A stretch of DNA of 64,000 nt from Dactylonectria macrodidyma (Eukaryota > Ascomycota > Sordariomycetes > Hypocreales > Nectriaceae), in contig JAGMUV010000023.1 of assembly GCA_020744425.1 (NCBI GenBank), positions 682,001-746,000 on the forward strand. Reading direction: 5' to 3'. The translations under genes and the position numbers were made by a program. This document shows positions 23,489 to 33,696 of this stretch, piece by piece; position 1 is the first letter of the stretch; every line of letters starts with the position of its first letter. The notes below the pieces were generated by a model. That model was not told the origin of the DNA, did not search any database, and saw nothing but the letters and a program-made list of their open reading frames with translations.

Positions 23489-24126
23489 GCTCAATGCCCA
23501 CGGAGATGTTCGCTCCCGGGCCGATTGCTCCGAGGGGGGGCAGGTGTTAATGGCGAGAAAGATTGTGGATTTTGAAGGGGCAGCAAGTCATTGGCAAAAG
23601 GGTTCCGAGACGCGTAGCTTCCGCGTCTGGGCAATGGTCATGCCTTAGATATACCCTGGCTCATCGTTCTCGGCTAATGCCCATGAGTTGTGGAGCAGAG
23701 TGTGATTGAAGCTAACCATAAGAGACAAGGTCAGAGTGCTGTTTTGAACTGAGTATGAAGCTAAATGCGGCGGATCATTACCCTATTGGTATGAAAGATT
23801 CAAAAGCGGATTCTTGGTCAGATCGAGTCAGTGTCCCGAGAAAGCAGCGTCAACACTTCATTCATCTGGCTAGGCGTTGCATCATGAACACACCTTGTTA
23901 TCGGTACACGCAGTAACAAAAGTCCGGACATGGGATGGCAAGCAGTGATGCGTCACTCTGATAAGCATGGCCTTTAGCCAACAATGACGGATCCATTAAT
24001 CGCCATTCATTCAAGGCATTCACTTTGCGAGTTGGTAATCAATTACTTGCCGCTGAGACTTAAATTTCTTTCGACATGATTCGTCTAGGAGCATGAAAAG
24101 ACTCCCCTCAAGACATCCCTGGTCCC
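23489..24126. other. Intergenic, no gene seen
   Basis: About 640 bp upstream of the regulator and downstream of the next minus-strand gene. No supported frame or RNA. Confidence 0.45.
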
Positions 24127-26155
24127 TCATTTTCCCCCATGATGCATTAACACTGATCGATCAACGATCGGAACATGAGATTTCTGAGCCTTGCCTCCTC
24201 GTCTCCACGGCCCAACTCCAACGCTCTCGAGCGCAAACCGGAGCAACCAGAATTTACCATCCGTGTCTCGTGCCAACTGACGCGACTGTCCTGTTTTTGT
24301 CGACCAACGTCGTCGGATTAAAGTCAGCGCCGGCTCCAACTGCACGCTGCTCACAATGAGGCAGAAAGATATCGTGATGATGAGCATGAGCTCGAAGAAG
24401 CGAAAGTTTTGATATCGGCCAGTGGTGGTAAACTTTTGGTTCTGGCATGCATATTCTGCCGCGTCTCGAAGACGGCCGCCAGGCATTTCCTCGATTGGCT
24501 CGTAAATCAAGAAATCGCCGTACAGTTCCGGACTGCTCAGGTCAATCCTGCCCTGGAATCGTAGGAAATGGGCCTGCAGCAAGGAGAGACCGGTCTCGAA
24601 CCACAGTGTCACCTCTTTCTTCCACTGGTCTGCTGGAAGTGACGCAGACACCACGTTGTTGTACGTCAATTCTCTCGCTAGAAGACCTATGTTATCTCGT
24701 TAGCTTTCGTTTCTAGACTGTTCATTCCTGGCCTCACCTGACGCTCCCAGGCTCACTGTTCCATACTCTCCCACACTGGCGAGGCCTAGAAGTATTGCAG
24801 TACGATTCAGCACCGTCTGTTGACGCGTGTTGAAGCCCATAGTCTGACTCTCGAACCACGCAGCTGCAGGATGCGTGAGATTGGTGCATTTGCCGCTTTT
24901 TTCAGTGCCGAATTGCGCCTGCTCGTAGCACGCCATTAGGTTCAATGGATTGGTGCCAAAGTATTCCCTGCCTTCATCGTGTACCCTGACCATCGAGCCA
25001 TTGGCGAGGAACATGGGATCGTACACGGGTTGAGGGTAGTTGACTGAGTTCTGGATGATGTAACATATGGTCAGGTCGACATCGTCGCGGTCAAATGGTG
25101 CTGCCGCCCATGTTTGCTGCTTGGTGGCCCCAGAAAACCGTGCACCGCTGTATTACTAGGTTAGTTATCAAACAAAACGAAGTCTATGGTGAGTCAATGC
25201 TAGAGACCTACCCAGTAGCGTAACCCTGATCTAGCCCTTGATCAAGGTTCGAGATGTTGATGGCATAAGGACTATTGACCAACCTCGTAAGATTCACATG
25301 CGTCACGTCGCGTGAATCGGTGATGTCAACGTAGTCGCTCACATCAACAGGTGAGCAAGTGAGCACCTTTCGAATGCCAATGCGATCGTGGGGTGGCGCA
25401 TTCATTCCAAAGTCGAAATGCGAATCCAACATGCCCGTATCCCAAGTCATGGCAACATTCGACGACGACTCATTCGAGATACACCGATTATCTCCTTCAA
25501 AGGGGCATGGAACTTCCTTGGCTGTGTATGAAAGGTTCTTGACAGGGAATCTCGAACTGGGAACTGACAAGGGCGCGACAGCTGAGTAGAACCACTTTGC
25601 GTAGAGTCGAGCATCCATTGAGTCGCTGACCAGAACACGCAGGGTCTCGGGATTCCTGTTCTGCTCATCTTGTATAGCGGTCAAGTTGAACTCCCACCCG
25701 CCGCAGGTATTGGATCTTGAAAGGACTGTTACATCCGTCTCTCTGAGGCTTGCCACTCCGGAGACGAATGTACCGACAATGGGAGAGATGATCATGCATA
25801 GCAAAGCCAAGATGATGATGAACAAGACGCGAGGCCCTGCTGCCGTCTTCGTCCCGGCCCAAGCCTGGGACACCCAGAAGGAATCGGAGATGGCCGAGCC
25901 AGGGGTGACGCTGTTTCGCAAGATGATTTGTATCTGGTGATGGATCGGATCGAACTGTTTCTTCGGGTTGACACGAAACTGGTGAAGGGTGTAGGCTAAG
26001 ATGGTCCAGATGCAAGATATCGCCAGCGACACTAGCAGAGCCGTGGCCGAGGTGAGGTAGCCGCCCCAAGTCGTCGTGAGAGTCAGCGTCGATTGGTGGA
26101 CTCCCTCTTGGGAGTAATCCCTCCATAAACCTATGTGCGGCACAAGGTCAGCCAT
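24127..26155 (-). CDS. Fungal multi-span membrane protein with large glycosylated ectodomain
   Basis: 637 residues from exons 25212-26155, 24738-25147 and 24127-24686 (introns 64 and 51 nt). It belongs by architecture to a common uncharacterised ascomycete family. A short N-terminus (LVPHIGLWRDYS) leads to a first helix near 35-60 (TSATALLVSLAISCIWTILA). A second helix follows (VLFIIILALLCMIISPIVG, about 108-130). Then comes a roughly 390-residue ectodomain with cysteines and N-glycosylation sequons (for example NLT, NVT, NRT, NES), and a third helix (ELMLIITISFCLIVSSV) before a basic cytosolic tail. No catalytic motif is seen and function is unknown. The ATG at 26155 matches the short N-terminus usual in this family; in-frame codons further upstream hold no ATG. 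Confidence 0.75.
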
Positions 26156-28696
26156 TGTGGTGATGTGCGACGAGTGATCCAAGGAAGGTCAAGGGAACGG
26201 AAAATCGGCCAAATGGAGTAGATGAAAAGACAAAGCATTCTCCGGCACGGGCTGGGTAATAAACAAATTGCGCAAGACAATAGCGTTCTCACTTGAGGCA
26301 TCCACCTGCAGCCTCAGCCAGCCACAATGTGTCTCGATTAGGCGCTTGTGCTATTCTGCGTCGACTGAGTTCATTGCTAGTTATGCTGGCTTTGAGACCG
26401 GTTTCTTGGCTTCTCTCTTTTGGCGGCTCAGTTGAATGTCGGGGCTGACTTGGTGAGTCGTGTGTGAGACCTTATGAATCTTGTTCAGCGTCCCCATTTG
26501 CTGGATGCAGACGCAGGCCCAAGTGTAGGGCTGACAAGACATTAACTAGTTAGGACGCCGCTCTTGGCACTAAATCGCTGCTTATTGACTCTATCCCGAC
26601 TTCTTCGTGCACCAGATTCGCAATCAGTCTCATGGACACTTATGATTGACTAGATGTAGCTGAGCTCCTCACGTCTGACTGTTGTCTTGGCTGACGCTTC
26701 ATCCACTACCACGACGCTGGGAAGCAAACGTGTGAGGAGTACGAAAGTTCCCCTCGTCTGAGAGTTGAGAATGTCTTGGAATGCAAAACTGCAACCAACC
26801 AATATTGACCTTGAACGCCACGCCCCATGGAGATCAGTCATAAACTATGGCGCCAGAGATTGAGCCACATTTTATGCATAGCTAGCTAGATGGAAGGAAT
26901 GGAAAATAAACTACGGCCTCTTCTACCACTCGTGACTCTGTTTATCCCCAGCATTTCGTGCAACCATGCGCAGAGTCAGGATGTTTAGCTGACCGCATGT
27001 CGAGAGAAGGCAATCTTTCAGGACGTTATCGGCTTCCGTTATCTCTCATCAGGTCCAAACTATTTCACTTGCATTCAGGTTGCTGAGCCCAGTATTTTGT
27101 CTTTTGGGATGGCAAGCCACTGACCGATCTGATTTCGGCTACCCCACATAGACTGGCCTAGACCATCCAACAACCAGGCCAGTACAAGCCCGGAAATCAA
27201 TAGTTTAGGTGCTGCACATTTACCTTGAGGGCAGTGCAAATACGGGGTCTACTGGTTACACAGGGGCAGTGTAGTCTTGTGCAGTCACGTGGTGGAGGGC
27301 TTTGTCGTTTTCTACAGATGCATTTAGGTAACGTATTATTTCCTAGTATTCCTAAACATTATACACCAGGCCATACTTAGTGGAAACTTGCATACCGCAG
27401 CGAGGTTGTACATACAAAATTCACCAAAACAAAAATAATTAGTGGGCTGGGGCTCTCGCACTCGCTCCCCCTGGACGGAGAGCGAGACAGTGCCTACTAG
27501 CCTACTGAAACATGGTCAAGATAAAAGCCGCACTAGAAAGAAGATGCAAGCATCTTCCAGAGACAATAAAAAGGCCGCTTGGTCAAGACAGAGTTGGGGA
27601 GGACGGACGTGATGCAACCGGGTAATAAAAATCTACTTCTGACTGCGAACGACTTGTGCTTCAAGATGAACAAGCCAACTCAGCCATTCTCCTAGCTGAT
27701 TCATTCTGTCTCTTCCATCGAATCGCCCCGAAGAGGTTTCACCATGGGTGGTTTTGGTGAGTTGGACCGTTTCATGGCCGGAAAGATCACCCAGCGTGGA
27801 GGTCGCGAGATCGTGTTACGAGTCATAAGTCTACGTGCGTGACGCTTATTTACGTCTTTAAATTGATCAGTATTTCCAACCGAGGTCTCATGTTTACAGG
27901 AAGGCTTGAGAAGTCACGAATCAAGAACTAGAGTCTTATGTAGCAGGGAACGTTTCAATGAGCTAAGTTGCTTGGTATTAGAATTCATTAAGATTAGTGC
28001 CGATTCTTGGCAGTCAGAGTAGATTGGGGTAACCAAGTTGTAATTTATATATGAGGAGCTGGTATCATAGCGACAGCCAGTCCTTGGGTTAATATACTAA
28101 GTTATCTAAAGGCGCTGAGGATCTTTTGGATCGTTAGGACTGATGGTCGGTCCTGCCCGGCCTAGGTGGGTTGGTATGTGACCGTTTTGGGGGTTCTGCC
28201 GGGCCTGACCGGCTGGTCAGCCGCAGGTCTTGACATGGGTCGTGACACCACTTATATAATTACTAAAATCGTTATTTGACTTTACTTATTAAATAGAGAA
28301 AGCGCTGCTGGGGCCGCCGTTTTAAGTGGAATGTGTCGCCGTTTTAGGAGGCACAAGCAGCGAGGGGAAAACAGCGACAAGAGGTCGACGGGCAGGTACT
28401 ACATACTTGGTGAGATCTCCGGCGCGTAGATAACTTGCACGTGCCTTGGGCTGTCAACGCTTGCCAGGGGTATTGAAAAGGATAGTCATCTGAGGTTCAG
28501 TTTCCGTCCCCCTCCGTTCTTCCAACATATAACAATATCCTATCCTCGATTACGCAGGTAGTCAATCAAGCCACCGCATCTGTCGCCAAGTTCGAATCGA
28601 GGCTATCACGACGATATCTATTACACGCGTCTTCTGGCTGCAATCGAGTATTTACTAGCTCCGTCTCTTCTTGATACGCCACGTCAGCAACGAACC
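26156..28696. other. Long intergenic region with possible gene and transposon relics
   Basis: About 2.5 kb. A 32-codon frame at 27744-27842 with good start context reads like a true N-terminus but stops early. A G+C-rich block at about 28139-28250 ends in GGGTCGTGACA and abruptly meets A/T-rich DNA, as a solo LTR or other transposon end would. A small perfect stem (CTCGCTC/GAGCGAG) lies near 27460-27490. No intact gene is supported. Confidence 0.4.
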
Positions 28697-30308
28697 ATGG
28701 TACGGAGATCAAACCATGGCACGGAGACGACGGTGCTACGAAAATTCGGAATCAAGTAAGCACCCATTGTCGCATCCTGGCATGGCATCTCGCGGCATCT
28801 AACCAACGACCACGTGTCTAGCGAAACGTACCAACTGGCCACGTATTTAATAGACCAGTACCGTGGCACCTGTCTCTCTTGTCGCTATACGATCCCGCCA
28901 CGTCTTGCACCGGCAGAGTCGCGGGCCCAGCTGGAGGAGGCCGTCAAGATCGCTGTCGTGGACATCATTATGCGGCATCCGATGCTACAAGTCGGCATGA
29001 TGGATGCCACTTCCAAGACTCCCTCGTGGATCCAGCTGCAGAGTCTCGACTTGACGCATCATATAAAATGACATCATCTCCGAGAGCACGACGACTTTGA
29101 ACAAACGGTGCAGGAAACCTTTCGCGCTCAGCTCGATGACTGTTTCTAAGACGTTTCTATTAAGTAGCCGGGATGGAAGATGACCATATTTCGGCAAGGG
29201 AATGCTCCTATCATGGAGGTCCTACTCACTTGGAATCACCCCCAATTCGGCGGGGCAGGTGCCAAGGTGTTCCACGAAGACTTTCTCGAGATGCTCAATG
29301 CTGAAAACGGAACATACGAGCGAACGGGCTTGGATAGTGATATCCTTACACTACCTGAAGCCCCCCCCCCTTGCTTCCCAAACCCATCGAGAGCTTAAAG
29401 AGTCTTCCAGTAGATCTCAAGGTCCTCGCCAAGGCATTCTGGGAGGAAACTCGGCCGCAGTTTCTTAATCGGGACGTATCCTGGGCAGCCTGGTGCCCGA
29501 TTCGCACCTCTCCGTATAAAACCCAGTACCGGACCTTTTTCATGGATAACGCATCTCTCGTTGCGATCCTAGCCCGCTGCCGACAGAACAAGACTACCAT
29601 CACCGGCCTGCTAAACGGATTAGCACTTATTGCTGTCTCATCGCGCCTTGACAGTACGGTCGCCCCGGCCTTTCAAAGTTCTACCATCATGGACCACCGC
29701 TGGAATTTGCCTTCGGCCCTGCCAGACGCTCCGTGGGTTCGGTCCGACAGAGCAGTGGGGAACTATGTGACCCAGTGCCTCCATAGATACGACACCGAGC
29801 TAGTGGCGCGAATCCGTTCCAAGCTGCCGGCCGATGCCGGCGAGGGAAGAGATCTGTCCGCCGACCTCTAACGCAAGCTCTGGGCTGTATCGGCACAGAA
29901 TCGGCAGGAGATAGTGGACAAGCTGGAAGCCGGGCTGCGAAACGACCTGGTCGGGTTGTTCAAGTACGTCACGGACTGGCAGAAGACGATGAGCAGTATG
30001 GCGAAAAAGACACGCCAATTCACGTGGCTGGTGACCAACATCGGTGCGCTGGACGGCAACACGTCAACAGGGCTGAGCACCACCACGACACCGTCGCCGA
30101 CCGGCGGCGACAGCAAGTCTGACGATGGCCAGAGGTGGTCGATCGACCGAGCGCAGTTTGGCCTGAGCGCCGAGATCCCTGCTGCAGCGTCGCTGGCCAG
30201 GGGATGTGTGTTAGCGCTAACTGGCCGGACTGCGCTATCGATGAGGCGTTCGGGGAGAACATCATGGCTGATCTGGAAAGGTGGCTGGCCCAACTTGCGA
30301 GCCTATGA
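28697..30308 (+). pseudogene. Broken alcohol O-acetyltransferase / condensation-like gene
   Basis: Relic of a roughly 480-residue acyltransferase of the fungal alcohol-acetyltransferase/condensation superfamily. The start (VLRKFGI, joined across an intron at about 28757-28819 to NETYQLATYLIDQYRGTCLSC) and the end (NWPDCAIDEAFGENIMADLE) are recognisable. In between the frame is broken. In-frame stops lie at 29069 (TGA), 29147 (TAA), 29165 (TAG) and 29869 (TAA). One frameshift lies at a run of 10 C (29361-29370) and another near 30207. The place of the catalytic HHxxxDG motif reads NHPQFGG, so the aspartate is lost as well. Several stops could come from C-to-T changes. It cannot make a full enzyme, though a truncated transcript is possible. 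Confidence 0.75.
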
Positions 30309-31460
30309 TAATTTGTCTGCTACGGCTTGTACTATGGTCGGATGGGTAGGTACTTCAGCATGTTGTGATGGGAAAATTCCGTCTTTTGGTTGTTCCGGTG
30401 CGTGTGTGTGCGAGGCCAGGTTGGGCCACTTAACAAGGGGAGCCTTTCAACAAGGCATCACAGACATCTTCTGGTCATGCGGAATTTATATGTGGATTGG
30501 CCGACGATCTGGGCATTTCTTTCTCTTCAATTGTCATGCGTTCCATTGGATCAAATGGCCGGGACCGTTTTATCAGGCAAGAACGGCCCGGGCAAAATCC
30601 TGCTAGAGCTTCAAATGACTCGCCATGAAGCATTGCAGATGAGTTCGGCATGTGGGCGTACCGAACGGACCTCAGCCAGCACATGGGGGAGGGACCTGCA
30701 GTGTGCAAATGAGTGCTGAAACACGTTGAACTAGTGCCATGAGTCTGAACGCGTACTTGATAGCGCAAAAAGAGTCGTTGCTAAAGATTATGCATATCTC
30801 ATCTCAGCCCCGATGTAGGAGGTCAAAAGTTCACCTCGGGAAAATGACCTTAATTTGATACACTAGCCGCCATGTCTACGACTCATGAACCTAATCTCAC
30901 GACCCTCAGAGTGACATTTAATATCAACCGGACAAGATTTCTTCCCCAGATTTGACGCCAGTGGATGCTGATCATCCTCGATGTGGGCATCATCACGTCT
31001 TTAGCGTCTTACGATAGCGGCAGGGGTAGTAAAATAAAACCGATAATCCCCACTGATCGGCAGAGGAGACTGCCGGTGAGAAAGTCGGCCGCCTGCGACG
31101 TGCGACTTTGACGACTTGGGGTTTGTTGAAACGAAGCGGGAAAGCCACCCGCTTTTTGCTAGGCTTATAGGGCTTACTAGGCAGCATGTCTACCATCCTC
31201 TAGTCTAATAGGACGGGTTTCGATCAGCATTAATGATGCCATTTTCTGACAATACTCCGTGTCAGCCTGACTTGTGAGCCCTCTCTAGCTCACTGAGATG
31301 CAATGATGCATGCAGATCATATGCATGGGAGATCTTCCTCTGCCATATATTATCAGCATGATACCCCCCTGCTTGGGTGCTTGGGGGAACACTCGCTTAT
31401 CTGTTTGATGCAACTTTCTTTTTCAATCCGCAAATCCATACTTGAGGCATTAGAAGAATA
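30309..31460. other. Intergenic, no gene seen
   Basis: About 1.15 kb between the acyltransferase relic and the receptor gene. Short frames only, with no motif recognised. Confidence 0.45.
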
Positions 31461-32773
31461 ATGGGTACCTCCGCGGTGGAGTCGAAGCAGCCAGACCTTT
31501 GGGCTGTCGAGTTCATCACCTTTGTTGCAGCGACCATCTTCATCATTCTTCGTTTTGCGAGCCGACGGTTAACTCGGGTGCATATTTGGTGGGATGACTG
31601 GCTTGCACTGAGCTGCTATGTAAGTTGACGCTGCAGGACTCATGATGACTTGCTGACTCTCACCTAGGCCATGGCATTGGCTTGGGTCGTTATTATCCCA
31701 ATCTGGATCAGCAGGGGCTTGGGGTTACACATCGACGATGTTACGAGTCTCTCCAAGGACGAAGCACTATACCAGACCAAACTGCTACTCTACGTCGCCG
31801 AGCTGATTTACGCATCAGCGCTATTCTTCGGCAAGGCATCTATTCTCAGCTTCTACTGGCGCATGTTTCGCGTCACCAACATCAAACTGCCGATTCAAAT
31901 CCTGCTCACCTGCTCGGTCATCTGGATCATCGTCCGCACCATTATGGGCATTTTTCACTGCACCCCCGTTCATGCATTTTGGGACTCGGAAGCCTTGAAG
32001 ACCGGCCGATGCGATATTGAAGACACAAAGTTCTTTTTCGGCACCATCTTGGTTCATGTCTTTATCGACATTGCTATCCTTATCCTGCCAATCATGCAAA
32101 TTCGCAAGCTACAGCTTCCTGCATTGCAAAAGTTTGGTATTATGCTCATGTTCATGTTTGGTATCTTGTAGGTGGCTCCGATATCCCCAACTGTTATCTT
32201 TCCTAACTGTTGCAGTATCTGCGCCGCCGCCATGGTCATTATCGTCGCTTCGACCCAATATGATGCTACCTCGGAAGACATGACCTGGGGTCTCTGCACC
32301 ATCGTCATCTGGGCCACGGTAGAAGTGAACCTTGTTACAGTATCTGGTATGTTTGCGTTAACACACTCGATTAATATATTTCACCTGCTTACTGAAATGT
32401 AGCCTGCCTCCCCACTGTTAGACCAGCCTGCATCTATCTCTTCACCTGCAACAACCCCGCGTCTACCATCGGCTCAGGCTCCAATAGCTACGGCCAAAGC
32501 TATGGTCGCAGCCAAAACAAAAAATCCATTCGACTTTCCACTCTCCCTAAGCAAGCCGAAGACGAAAACAGCTCGACGCATCAGCTCGCCGACTCAGAGT
32601 TGGAGCAAGGCGACTTTGAGAGGCACACGACCGATCGATATCGGGGAAATACATCTACTGTCACTGGACCGGCTACAGATGGTGCGTCGGATGACTTTAC
32701 TCCATCAAGTTTCGGTGGAATTATGGTGAAGAACGAGACGACTGTTCGAGTTTCGACAAGCAAGCCACTTTAG
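31461..32773 (+). CDS. PTH11-like / fungal rhodopsin-domain integral membrane protein
   Basis: 386 residues from exons 31461-31619, 31668-32167, 32216-32346 and 32403-32773 (introns 48, 48 and 56 nt). The hydrophobic part has about seven helices and the landmarks of the fungal rhodopsin-like domain: RFASRRLTRVHIWWDDWLAL, the KASILSFYWRMF region, FHCTPVHAFWD and GRC in an extracellular loop, and SACLPTVRP after the last helix. Family members include PTH11-type G-protein-coupled receptors that sense surface or host cues, although many have no known ligand. It lacks an N-terminal CFEM domain. The C-terminal tail (about 265-386) is hydrophilic, rich in S, T, N and Q, and probably cytosolic. It precedes the NLR-like locus on the same side but is not co-oriented with it. 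Confidence 0.85.
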
Positions 32774-33696
32774 AGATGCATGGCCAAGAGCATTGAACAC
32801 GAACAGATATTATGATAACATCAGCCTTGATCTGTATCATTCATCTCAAAGTTGTCTGCTTTCCCTGCGTGACATTCTCAGCGTAATCTCATCATTGTGC
32901 GTAGTCGCTTTTCGGGTCTCCTTGAACCTCTCGGCTCAGTGGTGACACAGCACTCGCGACCGGTGTTGTATTTTGATATTGCAATAAGTGGTTCTTAAAA
33001 TTTCCTCGAAGTATCCCGTGCATTCTGTTCCGAGGCGCCCATACCGATTAATACCAAGGATTAGAGTTTTAGTAGGTAGAATGCCAGTCACAGGTCATAC
33101 GAGCTAGCAATAACTCGTGGGGAAACTACTGGCGAAAAAAAACAGTAAGGCAGTAGTAGTATAAGGATAGGAAAAAGGAACCGGAAAGAGGAAGAGGATA
33201 GAGATTAGACTGCCATTAAGACACCAGCAGCCCTTTGGTCCATAACTCGCCACGATGGGCCCCCGTCTTCGCAAACTTCGTCCGTGGTCATAAAGACTGA
33301 CTGAACCGCTTCTTACGCCACGGCCATGACCCTTTCATTCACCGTAATATTTAACCGAAGTGGCCTTACCCTGATGCATACAAAACGTGTACGCCTCGAT
33401 TGCTATCTCGCGGAGTACTTTTTCGCAGAATGAGAAGTTCACGTACGACATTCTACCGACCTATATTTATGACCTGGTGCACACTCAGCCTTAGCAGTCC
33501 TTGGACTCAGTCCTCTCGGCGCCGGCGCTGCCGACCAGGGAACACCTTGCCCGTATCCAGGTACTCCAGAATCCTGATCCATCTCATTCTGGCCCTCTTC
33601 TCCTCTACCATCCCCGGACGGGCCAACATTAATTTGAGAGAAAATATAACGAAATTAAGTATAATTTATTAGTTATAAGAGCTGCAGCCTTGCACC
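32774..33696. other. Intergenic, no gene seen
   Basis: About 920 bp between the 3' ends of the receptor gene and the NLR-Rho gene. The open frame at 33400-33672 is unsupported, and A/T-rich 3'-flank sequence lies near 33640-33680. Confidence 0.45.

Noticed and set aside
29361..29370. Poly-C runs (also 5046-5061 and 14613-14623) as functional sites
   Set aside because: Simple homopolymers; only the one in the acyltransferase relic matters, since it coincides with a frame change that could be a base-calling error.
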